Assembly: GCA_963573385.1 (NCBI GenBank)
Contig: CAUYLG010061951.1
Location: forward strand, 1 to 64,000
Direction: 5' to 3'
Source of the DNA: Cacajao melanocephalus
Lineage: Eukaryota; Chordata; Mammalia; Primates; Pitheciidae
DNA: 64,000 nucleotides
Shown: in pieces, positions 37,401-49,315 of the stretch
Layout: every line of letters starts with the position of its first letter
Numbering within the stretch: the first letter of the stretch is position 1
The notes under the pieces: model-generated
What the model was told of the DNA's origin: nothing
Databases searched by the model: none
The model's input: the letters and a program-made list of their open reading frames with translations, nothing else
Made by a program: the position numbers and the translations under genes

Positions 37401-39024
37401 ATCCACAGGCATTTAGACTGTACTATGCCTATGGCATGAAGCTAACAGAGACTGGGCTTCTCTAGATGGAAAGCTCCTGGTGCTCTTGTGACAGAAGAGC
37501 TCTTTCAGGTGACGACAATGGGCTGTTAGCCTCACATTCCATCACTAAAGGTAACACCCATGCTTTTGTGTGACTTCAAAGAGATGGCCCTACAGGTGAT
37601 GAATTACAAAAATGCTGCCTTCCTCCAGGCTGACCAGCCTTTCAGATCGTTATAGTGTGGGCCTTTGTGCAGTCAGGAGTCTTTGTGCAGTACGCAAACT
37701 GCATAGCTATACAGGGTGGCCCTGCCCCTACCCTGGGAAGAGGTGGGTTAACTTGCCTCAAACTCTAATTGCATGGGCTGTAAAAGACAACAGCTCTGTC
37801 TTTGCTCTCAGATTTCTGGTGCTTATTTCCTTGTGAACCTACTTGCTTCTGCATCGGTGCATGCTGCCTGCATTTCACTGCATGCTGTAACTCAAGTCCT
37901 TTGGGAATTTAGCTAACAGTCCACTCACATTACTCATTCATGAGTTTAACGCCTCTACAGAAGTTTTGGTCCCCACCAGGAGAAGTTGTATCACAGTTTC
38001 AGGCCTTCCTCCTCCCTGGATCCCTCCACTATAACTTCATCTCCCCACATTTCGAGTGCAAGCAAAAGGAATTCCTCCCCTTGCCCCAGAAGGGATGCTT
38101 TAGAACATGTCTTTTGTTGGTTATTTTGCAACTGGGGATAGAAAGGAGGAATGTGTCATCTTGCCTCCTAATTCGGCACAGCAAAATTTTTTTCCTTTCA
38201 AATACAGTGCTTTCTCTGAGATGAAGACTTCTGATGAGTAAAATTTTCTCACCTCCTGCACTAATTGAATTTAGAGTCCTAAACACAAATGGAAGGCTCT
38301 CTGAGAAATACTGCATGAAAAACCATGATTAATTATCGATATAATGAATGCACAGGCATTCAACAGATGCTTTCTCCCTAACTGGGAGCCAGGTAGGGCT
38401 AGAACAAAGCCAGAGAAATACCTTGATGGGTGAAAGACAGGAGGAAAAGGGTTCTGGAAAAGGGGTACTCCTGGTGCTGTGGATGTAGAGTATGGAAGAG
38501 AATCTGGGAACCATTGATAGAAGGGTTACCTGTTGAGGTAGAGTCATAACAAAGGTCAGAGGCTGCGTGCTAAATGGAGTTAGACACTGAAGAAAGAGTG
38601 CCTACTTTACAGTGAAGGTAATGAGGGTGATTTTTGAACAAATAAATGGTAAGAGATCTTAGAAAATATAAGGTTGCATGAGGAAAAGAAGGAAGAAGAG
38701 GGAAGAATTTTCCTGTTCTTCCTTGTAATAACTAATTGGGACCTAGGAATAGATTTATTCAGTAGACTGACATCATATATATTATCTCCCAAGATAGGAT
38801 CCAGAGTTCCATACCATCAAAGTATCATATGTTTACATAATCTTGGGGGGAATGTTTTGAGTGTTTTCTTCCTCTGGGTAGAAGTGCTGTAGACAAATTA
38901 AACATTATTTTGTTGCTGACCTTAATGCTGTTAGGCAATATGAAAACTCTTCCTTCAATAAAGCATAGGGAAGCAGAGACATTCCTTAAGATTCAATGTA
39001 GGAATGATGCCCTTTTGATTTTAG

Positions 39025-39150
39025 GAAACCTACATTAACACTGGAAACAGTTCAATACCTGGTGGGGAAAGAGGAAGCTGCTACCATTTTGCAATGAGTG
39101 GGAAATCATACCAAGTGATATTTCAGCATTTCCACAGCTTGCTTCCAAAA
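39025..39150 (+). CDS. ATP13A5: ATP13A5 exon e14: phosphorylation-domain insert
   Basis: The exon is 126 bases, phase 0 at both ends, encoding 42 residues: ETYINTGNSSIPGGERGSCY, HFAMSGKSYQVIFQHF, HSLLPK. YHFAMSGKS is the conserved P5B core; the Gly/Ser-rich start is a variable loop. The exon could be skipped without a frameshift. Acceptor is tgattttag; donor is aaaa|gtaagt. Confidence 0.93.
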
Positions 39151-40235
39151 GTAAGTACTGGAGAGATGAAGCATTTTGTTTTGCTCCTCAAATTAGTGAA
39201 GCGAAAGGAGGGGGAGAGCATTGAAATTGGTGATCACAGAGGTTGCCTCACAGTTAGAGAATAAACACCCCCAAAGGAGCACAGCTCCTCTTGACGTTTT
39301 CTGGCCTTTTTTATGCCTACCCAGTCCCATGCAGACCCACAGCCTCCCGTTCAGAGTTTGAGTGCTGGTACCTTCTTTCACTCCTGTGGTCAGTTCAATC
39401 TCAGCCTTCCTCCTTCTTTCCCTCCCCACCCAGGAGAACGACAGAGTTCCAAACATGCTGCTTGTTTTGCAGGCCAGCTTCTCTTTGAAACCTACCAGCT
39501 CATGTCAGGCTAAGCTCTATTCCCCTTCCTGTCTGGATTCTTAAATTACAGCAAGAGGAAACAAAGGCCCCACGGTTTATTTTCAGAGTTATTTGTTATC
39601 TTGTCCTCTGCGTGTCCTGTTTTAAAATAGTGCTGTGCAGGGTTGTGCTGTCAGTGTGCGGAGATTAATGGAGCACAAGGGGAGGGCAGCACTGTTAGCA
39701 GTGTCTTAAAAATTCTGTCATCTTACCAGCCAAGGACCACAGAATCTAGACCCCAAAGGCTTCTAGAAAGCTCTTACTTTAGTTCAGGGAAAGCTGAGAC
39801 TCAGAGAGGTTAAGTCGCTTGTCTAAGGTGTACACAGCTAGCTAGCACAGCTGAGAAGAGAGCCTTGTTTCTCAGCTTCCAGCCTTTCCTCTGTCTGTGC
39901 TATGATTATGGAGATAGTGTCTACTAGGAGAGAACTGTGTTTCCTCAAGCATTTTTATTCCATATGCTCGGCTGATTCTTAGTTACTGTAATATTATTGA
40001 TTAGTGGTCACCCCATCTTGGAAAAAATGGTCTGGGAAAAACGTAATAGAGTTGTAATGGAGGACTTAAAGTGAAATTTCAATATTAAAGCATTAAATCT
40101 CTATATTTCCCTTCCTGGTATTGGTCTAATGACATAGCATCCAATGCTGTATTAAATTAGTAACCAGGAGTGATTTTTCAGGGCTGCTCTTTTATTTTTA
40201 AAAGTTTTATTGCAATGGTGGTTTTTTCCTTTTAG
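39151..40235 (+). other. Intron e14-e15 (1.1 kb)
   Basis: It contains an antisense MIR near 39783-39890. Short open frames on both strands at 39193-39544 overlap each other and show no coding context. Confidence 0.65.
39783..39890 (-). repeat. MIR element, antisense
   Basis: The text gctgagactcagagaggtta, agtcgcttgtctaaggtgta and cacagctagctagcacagct matches the antisense MIR core well. Confidence 0.75.
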
Positions 40236-40315
40236 ATTCTGGTGAATGGAACCGTTTTTGCAAGAATGTCTCCTGGGCAGAAATCAAGCCTTATTGAAGA
40301 ATTTCAGAAATTAAA
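40236..40315 (+). CDS. ATP13A5: ATP13A5 exon e15: phosphorylation domain, ARMSPGQK
   Basis: The exon is 80 bases, phase 0 in and two bases out, encoding ILVNGTVFARMSPGQKSS, LIEEFQKL and two bases of Asn. FARMSPGQKSSLIEEFQ is the conserved P-type segment preceding the hinge; its Lys helps bind the phosphorylation site. The acceptor has a strong pyrimidine tract (ttttttccttttag); donor is taaa|gtaggt. Confidence 0.95.
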
Positions 40316-43300
40316 GTAGGTGTCATTGCATGAAAGGAGAGTATGCTCATTAACTATCACTACATAACAAATTACTCAAAATCATGGTGGCTTAGAATTT
40401 GCTTAGAATAATGCCAATTATTGACCTAATGGTCAATAATAAGATGTGAGTCAAATGGCTATTATTAAAAAGTCAAAAATAAGAAATGTTGGCAAGGTTG
40501 CAGAGAAAAGGGAACACTTATACACTACTGGTGGGAGTGTAAATTAGTTCAACCATTGTAGAAAGCAGTATGCCAATTCCTCAAAGAGCTAAAACAGAAC
40601 TATCATTTGAACCAGCAATCCCATTACTGGGTATACACCCAGAAGAAAATAAATCATTCTACCATAAAAACAGATGCAGATTTTTCTGTCTAACACTGTT
40701 TGTCCTCTAATTTCAGTTTTAGGGGAAAAAACTGTTCATTGCAGCACTATTCACAGTAGCAAAGATATGAGAATCAACCTAGATGCTCATCTATGACAGA
40801 TTGGATAAAGAAAATGTGGTACAATAGAATACAATGCAGCCATGAAAAAGAATGAGATTATGACTTTTGCAGGAACACAGATGGAAATGGAAGGTATTAT
40901 CCTTAGCAAACTAATGCAGGAACAGAAATCAAATAGTATATGTTCTCACTTATAAGTGGAGGCTATGAGAACACATGGACACAAGGAAGAAAACCATGGA
41001 TACTGGGGTCTACTTGAGAGCAGAGGGTGGGAGGAGGGAGAGGAGCAGAAAAATTAACTATTGTGTACTGGGCTTAATTCCTGGGTGATGAAATAATCTG
41101 TAAAACCCACCTCCATGACACGAGTTCACTCATATAACAAACCTGCACATGTACCCCAAACCTAAAATAAAAGTTAAAAGAAAAAGAGGATCAAAAATAA
41201 TTTCAGGTGTGGCTTAGCTGAGTCTTCTGACTCAGGATATTGCTCAAAGGTGTAATCAGGTGTTGGCCATGACTACAATCAATCAGTGCTTAAGTGGGGG
41301 AAAAAATCTCCCACCAGCCTTACTCACATGTTGTTGAATGCTCAGTGCCTTATGAGCTGTTGGACTGAACCTCAGTTTTTCACTGGCTAGTGGACAGAAG
41401 GCAGCTTAAGTTCCTTGTGACAGGGGCCATTTCATAAGGAAGCTTACAGTGTGAAAGTTGACTTCAATCAGAGTCAGTAAGCAGGCAAAACCAGGGATAG
41501 AGAGAGCATGCAAGATGGATGTTGCTGTTTTTATATACCAGTCGCAGAAGTGGTATCTCATCACCTTTGCTGTATTCCCTTCCTTAGGAGCAAGTCGCTA
41601 GATCCAGCCCACTTCCAGGGGAGTGGATTACACAAGGGCATGGGTGCCAGGAGCTGGAAATCACTGAGGGCCATTTGGAAGTTGCCTATCCCAGAGAGCA
41701 TTTGTTCATTTGCTCTGTGGTCCATAAGGCATATATTTTAGAGAACCCTCCCCTGCTTGGATGTAGTGGAAATGATGGGGCAGGTTGTATAGCTTAGAAT
41801 CAGAAAAATGGGGAAGTAGGTGAGTTATACCCTGGAATGATTTTAGGTTGGTCCATTAGAAGATATGTGAATAATTTCTGGTCCTCTTAGCGAGAGGTGG
41901 AATAGTATTTTCATTTTATCTGGCTCCAGTAGGGAAAGTCAAGAGAAAGTCCTTTATTACCCCCTTCAAAAATAAAGATGACCAAGTTACATTATAGCGA
42001 AATGGTACTTCTTGAAACCGGATCTACTTATTGCTTGACAGGAATGTTGCAGTTTGGGGCTGCAGTTCTAGAAAGTGAAAAGAACATAGGCTAGTAAATC
42101 TTCAGATGATAGCTGGTGAGTAATTGTTGAAATCAGGAGACAGCCTTTTACTTTCAGTTTTTGTTACTCAAACATTCGTAAGGAAGTCTCAAAAACTGCC
42201 TATTAACTTCCAGAATGCCTGAGGCTAAGTAACCAGTGACTAAAATGACTATTTCATTCGCATGAGCATTATATGATATTGCTGAAGAAAGTAATTTTAC
42301 CTTTTTCAAATGCCTGAGAAATTTCACCAACTAAAATGCCCAATTTTGAACAGCTGTATTTCCCCTTAAAAAATCAATTCAGGAAGACACATACTGTCTC
42401 AGAATGAGCTGTCTTCTCAATATCCCAATCTTCCTCCTCATGCCTTTTTCATTGGCAATGGGCATAAGGCTGCCTGCATTCTCTTTCTGAGTTCAGGGAA
42501 TACTAGAAGATGTAAGATTCCTGATGTAATATAGAGACTGGAAGTGTGCTTTGAGCCTGAAAAAGAGGATCTGTTTTTCAACAATTGTGGGTAGTCATGA
42601 CATGGACATATATAGCATGATTTTCGTCTAACAACCCAATATCGGATTGAACCATAGGGGTATGTCTACATTGGACTATTTTGACCTGTAAAAGTGGTCA
42701 TTTCTTAAGCATTAACTAATAATAAGGAAATTCTAAGGAAACTTTATTTTTTCTCCTTATTGATTTTATAATTCTGTTTTTAGAAAAACGCAGCTAAGTC
42801 TTTAAGAGTATTGTCATTTATTAATACTGATAATGTGTTACTTAATAATAGAAGGCAGGCAGTGTCTTACATCTGCAGCTCCTTTTCTTTGGCAGTTGTA
42901 TTAATTTTTACTCTTCTATTTTTATCGTGCTTGCATACCAAACTGATATAGATGGAAAGAATATCTTATTTTTACCCTGAGATGAATCAAAAATATGAGT
43001 ATGTGTCTCTAGTTATATCAATTAAACTATTTTTGAAATTCCTCATCCTAGTATCTGAGGTCTAAAGGCTCAGCAACAGTCAATGACTAAAACGCAGCTG
43101 GATTGGGTTATAATCTCTGCACCAGCTTGTGTGGGAAGTGCTCTGCTCATGACTGCATACTTCCTTGGCCTTGGTGCATATAATCAAGCAGGACTTCTTT
43201 TGAAGTGTGTGATCACTGTTCTGCTGATGTCCTTGGTGATATCACTGCCATTTCAATGTGATTGATTGAAATGACTTCAGTAATACAATGGGCTTTTCCC

Positions 43301-43467
43301 TCTGAGTATATGTCTCTCCAAACCATTTTTCTTCAGGCTGTGTCCAGGTGTGTTCAGGGGACACACACATACACACAAATCACATGTGACTTAGTTATGA
43401 TGGAAAATATTCAAGTGAGGTGTTAACTTTTCTTACCTGCTCATTTTTCTTATCCTGTCTCCTGCAG
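40316..43467 (+). other. Intron e15-e16 (3.2 kb)
   Basis: It contains one sense L1 3' end. From about 41190 to 43467 no repeat or exon was recognised. Confidence 0.65.
40456..41190 (+). mobile_element. 5'-truncated L1 3' end, sense
   Basis: The text aaaaagtcaaaaataagaaa, cccattactgggtatacacc, atatgttctcacttataagt and acctgcacatgtaccccaaa is the last part of a primate L1, ending in an A-rich tail. Between about 40682 and 40730 there is sequence that does not belong to the L1 consensus as I know it. Confidence 0.85.
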
Positions 43468-43510
43468 TTATTATGTGGGCATGTGTGGAGATGGAGCTAA
43501 TGACTGTGGG
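43468..43510 (+). CDS. ATP13A5: ATP13A5 exon e16: 43-base exon with the GDGANDCG hinge
   Basis: This is the smallest exon, one base in and phase 0 out, encoding NYYVGMCGDGANDCG. GDGAND is the invariant Mg-binding hinge of P-type ATPases (Asp codons at 43490-43492 and 43502-43504). Acceptor is ctgtctcctgcag with a good pyrimidine tract; donor is tggg|gtgagt. It is too short to stand out as an open frame and was found from the motif. Confidence 0.96.
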
Positions 43511-45182
43511 GTGAGTAGAAAGGACTTCTGCTAAGGCAGGCAGCTCACCAATATCCCTCGAGGACCTCCTGGTCTCCTGGGGTGTATCTCTTCATGCTTC
43601 TACCAGCAACGATTTCATTATTTTGCTGTTTATATCCACTTCTACCTGAATGTGGGTTGGAAGTGGAGGGGAGTAAAGGGAGAAGAAACACTTCAGACGT
43701 TTTCTGGAAACTCCTAGAATAACAAAAACAAGGAAGGGCTACTTAGACTCCCATATTTCAGGTTCCAAAGAAGGAATTTTACAAGTCTAGCTGGTTTAAA
43801 TCTTTCCTGTTATCAATAAGGAAATGAACTCTCAGGGAGGTGATTTCTTCCCCTCCTCCCGACCAAGGTCACACAGCTGATAAAGGCTCAATGAAAAAAG
43901 TTTGAAACTGATGGTTAAAGTTTTGAATTATAAGTAAATTATATTTATTCCTGTCAAACTTTCCTCCTCTGGTTAGTTTTTAAAAATTTGCTTCACCCAG
44001 AACTCTTTCACTCAGTAAAATCCTAGACCAAACTATTTGGTTATTTTATGCTACAGAAAAAAATAAATAAAATGATTCTCAGCAAATTATTTTTCATATG
44101 CAGTAGAAGGGCAGTGCATGTTTTATATTCTGAGTTTTAAAGACATGAAGGAAACAAATAGTCTACCTTCAAGATGATGTACCAAGGAAATATTTCAGTA
44201 GTTGATTTATGGGACAAGAAGTGAGGAAGATTTCTTTGTATTTCCAAAGCTTATTAGAGATTTAAGATCTAGGTATTCGTTTTATTTCTCTCTTAAATAT
44301 TATTTCCAAATTTCTGTAAAAATTGTTTATAGTTAGAGATTTATTAAGATTTTATTTTTTGCTTTATACTTGATGAGAAAAAGCTAATTTTTAGTCTGTT
44401 CTTTCAAATCTAGAATGTGTATTCTTTTACATTAACTATGTGGAGTTTAGAATAGAACAAAAAAATCAAATGCTAAAAGGGACACAGTCTCTGCCTCCTA
44501 AAGAGTCCATTGTCTGATGAAGAAAGAAATCATGCATAAAACTAACCCTAACATAAAGTATATGATCCTAAAGTATATCAGAGAGATACAAAATACTAAG
44601 AGAGAAAAGAATAAGGAAATATTCTTATATTTATTAAACATGAATCTAGTATGTATTGCTCATGGTGGCACGTACCCTGTAGTCTATGGAACTACAGATA
44701 GATCAAATTTCATTTTATGCCCACACAATTCTTGTAGGATCAGACTAGAAAAAGGTGGGGATTCTATCTTTCACCTTTGTTCATGAAGATTCCTGCCAGG
44801 TACAAGAACTGAAGTGGTAAAGGCCCCTAACCAAAGTCCATCCAAATTCTCTCATCTTTTTAATTGACTATTTGAATGAGGGCTTCCATCTCCTTATCAC
44901 ATCTATACTCCCCACAGGCAGGGCCTTGCACACACACACCCACATCCACACACACATGCCTGTACACACACCACTCTTCTACCTCTGGGTCATTGTTTAG
45001 TTAGTGACTGTGTGGATCAGAGGAAAGAGGACACTCCAGGTGGAGGGACAGCATAAACTGAGACCCAAAGATGACAGAGTATAGTGTTAAACCTCTATGA
45101 TGTGAAGAACAGTCTCTTGGTATTTTAAGAGGTAAAGCCTAGCCTGAAAAGTCATGGGTGTGACATGGGCTTATCATTCCAG
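43511..45182 (+). other. Intron e16-e17 (1.7 kb)
   Basis: It contains an antisense MIR remnant near 43805-43925 and a CA-rich stretch at 44926-44975. The 89-codon open frame at 44517-44786 shows no similarity or splice context. Confidence 0.65.
43805..43925 (-). repeat. MIR remnant, antisense
   Basis: The text aaggaaatgaactctcaggg, then ccaaggtcacacagctgata, matches the antisense MIR core. Confidence 0.6.
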
Positions 45183-45292
45183 GCTTTGAAAGTGGCTCAT
45201 GCAGGCATTTCATTGTCAGAGCAGGAAGCATCTGTGGCATCCCCTTTTACCTCTAAAACAGCCAACATCGAGTGTGTGCCTCATCTCATCAG
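45183..45292 (+). CDS. ATP13A5: ATP13A5 exon e17: end of phosphorylation domain
   Basis: The exon is 110 bases, phase 0 in and two bases out, encoding [36 protein letters not shown] and two bases of Arg. [19 protein letters not shown] is the conserved stretch after the hinge. [10 protein letters not shown] lies just before M5. Acceptor is atcattccag; donor is tcag|gtaagt. Confidence 0.95.
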
Positions 45293-45772
45293 GTAAGTCA
45301 TTTCTTCCTCTTCCACTCCCACAACCAGTGGGCCCATTGTTTGGCTCTGGAGACAGACAGAATTCAACCTAAAGTAATAAATGCTGCAACAGAGGTATGG
45401 GTGAAGTGCTATTGGAGAACTAATGAAGGGGGCCATTAGTGTTGCTTGAGAGTGCTGGTAAAAGCCACAGAAAAGTGACTTTCACTGAGCCTTAAAGGAT
45501 AGGTAGGTATCATGTAAACAGTTGAAAGCTTGACTTGATATTTTAAAACTGATGGTATTTTTTACTTTTTCTCTCCTTTATTTGATATGTTGGATGCTTC
45601 CCCTAACATTTTTCTCAGGAGTGTGGGATTGATGAGGAAGCAGAAAGGAAATATTTCATTAGATAGCTTCTCTAAATACTATTACATGTCTCCAAAATGC
45701 AAATTAGTAAATATCCAATATCTTTTACATAAAAGATGTTACAGTTGATTGACAGTGTCAGGGAAGGGGAAG

Positions 45773-46136
45773 TGATATGGTTTGGCTCTGCGTCCCCACC
45801 CAAATCTCATCTGGAGTTGTGGTTCCCAAAGTGCTGAGAGAGGAACCTGATGGGAGGTGACTGGATCATGGGGGCAGTTTCTCCCATGCTGTTTGCATGA
45901 TAGTGAGGGAGTTCCCACGAGATGTGATAATTTTTAAAGTGGCAGTTTCCCCTGCGTGCTTTCTCTCTCCTGTTGTCTTGTGAAGAAGACGCCCACTTCT
46001 CTTCCACCTTCTGCCACTGTGAGTTTCCTGGGGCTTCCCAGCCATGTGGAATTGTGAGGCAATTAAACCTCTTTTGTTTATAAATTACCCTGTCTCAGGT
46101 AGTATCTTTATAGCAGTGTAAAAATGGACAAATACA
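45773..46136 (+). repeat. MaLR-type (THE1/MST) solo LTR, sense
   Basis: It starts tgatatggtttggctctgcg and ends aaaaatggacaaataca, with the typical aattaaacctcttttgttta poly(A)-signal region. Flanks GGAAG (45768-45772) and GGAAT (46137-46141) form a 5-base duplication with one change. It lies in the opposite orientation to the copy at 18098. Confidence 0.9.
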
Positions 46137-46966
46137 GGAATGCATTAAGAGATATTTATTTTCACAGTATGCTTCCCTCACCTCCACTCCACTCTCATTT
46201 CTGATCTCATGCCTACTTATATTTTAAATGTAGTTAAGAACAAAACCGCCAGTTTTATGTTTTATCCATAAATCTCATTTCTCTATTGTTTCCTATAGCA
46301 CTTAGGGTTAATTTCTAGGCATTTTCATGGACAGTGATCTGAAAGACATCACCAGATTTTGATATTCATACAAAAAAGACAACTATGAAGTTCCCCAGTG
46401 TGTCTTTTGGAACTCAAGCCAGAATACACAGGTCACTGGCAGGAATCACTGACCTAAAGGTAGCAGGTCTAAATTTCCATGTTCCTGGCTGGCTGCATAT
46501 CAGCAAGACAGTTTTACACAACATCCTGAACACTGGGCATTTGCGTCTGTGTCCTTTCACACCCTCAAACATGATCATTTCCCCTGCCTCCAAAGCAGCT
46601 CCTCTTCCCAATTCCCATGTCCCCTGCTTCTAAGAACAATTTACTCCTTAGAGTCAGCATTGAGGTTCAGACCCTTAGAGTACTTTTAACTCCTCCTTCT
46701 TCTTCATTCATAACCAAACAAGCATTATGTTTTACTGATTTATCTTTGCAGAGTCTCTCTAAGCCCTTTGCTTAATATCTCTAGTGTCTTTACCTTGGTT
46801 TGTGTCATGGTGAGTACACAGTGATAGTGCTTAGAACCCTCACCTTATTTTATGCTTTTCATCATCAGTACAACTCATGGATCTCTTTACAAATGTGCTT
46901 GGAAATGTGGTGAAGAATGAGAGAGTCCTGCCCTGGAGAACTTGCGTTCCAGCAAAAAGATATACA

Positions 46967-47095
46967 CATATGCACACACACAAACACACACACACACACA
47001 AATATATACATTATTTATTGAGTGTCTCTCATGCATCACGCATATTTTATACACACACACACACAATTATATATAATAATATATATACATATATA
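46967..47095. repeat. CA and TA simple repeats
   Basis: Two AC-rich stretches (46970-47002 and 47053-47066) are separated by unique sequence. They are followed by an AT-rich alternation (tatataataatatatataca). Confidence 0.85.
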
Positions 47096-49218
47096 ATGTC
47101 TGACACGAGAGGTGCTCAATAAATTTGCTTGAAATAAATTAATGTCCAAACAATACAGCAAATGTTCTGGCAGTTGAATGTCAGAACTCAAGTCAGGAGG
47201 GGAGGTTTCAGTAGGGGGGTTGCAACTTGAAAAATGGATAAGACTTATGTAAACAGAAAGGAGGTGGGAGGGAATTCCAAGTGGGGAAAATGTGGCAGCC
47301 ATGTTTAGACACAGGGTTGTAACTGGAGAATTGCAAAGACCAATTCACACAACTGGGCTAGAAGCCTTCTCAGATGGGAATTGTGGTGGTTAAACTATAG
47401 AACTAGATGTGGAGGCCTTGCAGGGAGTTTGACCTCCTGGATAGTAGTGCAAAGTGCCTACCTGATCCATTCAACACGCAGTGGCATTTGAACTTCAGAT
47501 GCTCCTCCTCATGCATGTGACCCAATGCATTTATGAGTGCGGTATACTGTTATGGAATACAAGTCATGATGTAAAATTTCTCCAGTGGCAGATGGCTCAG
47601 TGAGACTCCAGGGTAAAAACTACTTGCTTTTATATTTCATAGATTTATAAAAATTAGATGTGGTTCAGCTCTGTTAGGCTCGTTTTACTTTTTCTATCCT
47701 TGATGTATACTTATTCCTGAGAAAGCACTCCAGAGAGGCAATGAGATACAGTTCTGGATGCATAGGTTCAAATCCACAGATTTTCATCTTTGTCTTTTGA
47801 AACATGATTTACTGTTGCTATAGTTCAAGTCCTTTAGGGCAAGGACTGTGTCTTAGTCATTTTTATATCAAGCATTATGCCTATCACTAAGCTGGGTCAT
47901 CAGAGCATTCAGTGAACGTTTGTAGAATGCATAAAGGCATGAACTACTTAAAATTCACAATCATTAGGAATGGCAGTCGTTTTGGAGGCTCATTTGTCCT
48001 TTACTAAGAATGGTTTCTTGTACTTTCCTTTGAATCAGGGTGTCTTAATTTTCCTGGAAATATACATGATTGCAGGAAAAAAAAAAACAATGAAATCACA
48101 ATGTTTATATCAGACTTGGGAAAAGGATCCATACTTCACATGCTTGCCCCTTCTCAGCTTGTCTTCTGCTCCATCTTCAGTGTTGAAAACAAATGACAGC
48201 ACCTCACAGCTTGGTAGAAAATATCTTCCCGAAGTATCCTGGTCTGTCTCCCACCCTAGCCTTCTCATTTTGCCTGAGACGAAGTGGTTAGTAGTTTGGC
48301 TTTTAGGTTCTTCTTTTCATGTCCCCATTCTGTTGACCACATCTTTGAGCAGAGCAGGTGTCCATGTTACTGGGCACTAGAAATGAAGTGGATATGGGTC
48401 ACTTCCCACGTGGACTGCTTCTGGCCTGACAAGAGGAGGCTGCAGGAGAGCTGGTTAGCTGAGGTCCCACTCCCTCATCAAGTGCTGCTACCTCACATTA
48501 TTTTCCTTTAACCTGTCATAATCCACCATTCAGAAAACCTCAGTTACACCATTAACATGTAAGACCGAATTTTTTTAAAGGAGGAATACCTACTTTTTAA
48601 GTTGTGTTTTTTACTGTTGTCTTGATCTCTTGATCTTTATGGCCCACTCAGATTACTACCCTGGGGCCTTCCCATAATATCAAGGCCAGCGTAACTCATT
48701 TCATCTAAAATATTAGAGTCAAATTCACACTTCCTAAAATGTCAAAGCACCTATCCTTTAGCTTTATGTCTCCAAGGACCTCTGAAGCACACACAGTGCA
48801 ATTCCCAGGAAGCACGTATTGTTAAGATGTAATGAGTCACAAGCAAGTCAATGCTTGACATTTTGCACCTTATCATAATGTTGCATTGTGTTTATAATAC
48901 ACACAGTAATCTTCTCACTTCACTGAAAGCTTGTTGAAAATGAAGAGTGTGCCTGATTCATTTTATATCCTGTATGACTCTTAGCATAATGCTGGTACTT
49001 CATAAGCCCTAAACAAAAGTGAGTAAATGAACCGATGCGTAAGGTAATGATTGAAGGAGAGAGTGAATGAATGAGTGGTTAAATAAATGAGAGGGTGAAT
49101 TCATGATTAAGTGAATGTATGTCAGCAGGCTATTAAAAATGTAACTCCTTTTAAATATAAAAGAAATTGGGAGACATCTATCATATATAACCAATTATTT
49201 TTATTTATTTTTAAACAG

Positions 49219-49315
49219 AGAAGGCCGAGCTGCTCTGGTTTCATCCTTTGGGGTATTTAAATACTTGACCATGTACGGCATAATCCAGTTTATCGGTACA
49301 TCCCTGCTCTATTGG
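49219..49315 (+). CDS. ATP13A5: ATP13A5 exon e18: helix M5
   Basis: The exon is 97 bases, one base in and phase 0 out, encoding REGRAALVSSFGVFKY, LTMYGIIQFIGTSLLYW. EGRAALV is the conserved junction into M5, and the hydrophobic run to LLYW is M5. The FIGTS stretch differs from human (FISAL) as I recall it. Acceptor is tttttaaacag; donor is ttgg|gtatga. Confidence 0.94.

Larger units (their letters stand above)
36947..39024 (+). other. Intron e13-e14 (2.1 kb)
   Basis: It holds an MER5A-type element and an antisense MIR near its 5' end. From about 37450 on I recognise nothing. Confidence 0.65.
45293..49218 (+). other. Intron e17-e18 (3.9 kb)
   Basis: It contains a sense MaLR solo LTR, CA and TA simple repeats at 46967-47095, L2-like text near 47165-47360 and a degenerate TGAA repeat near 49020-49110. 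Nothing coding was recognised; the 136-codon open frame at 47970-48380 lacks supporting evidence. Confidence 0.65.

Noticed and set aside
44517..44786. 89-codon + strand frame in intron e16-e17
   Set aside because: No similarity or splice context; low-complexity Lys/Ile-rich start typical of AT-rich intron.
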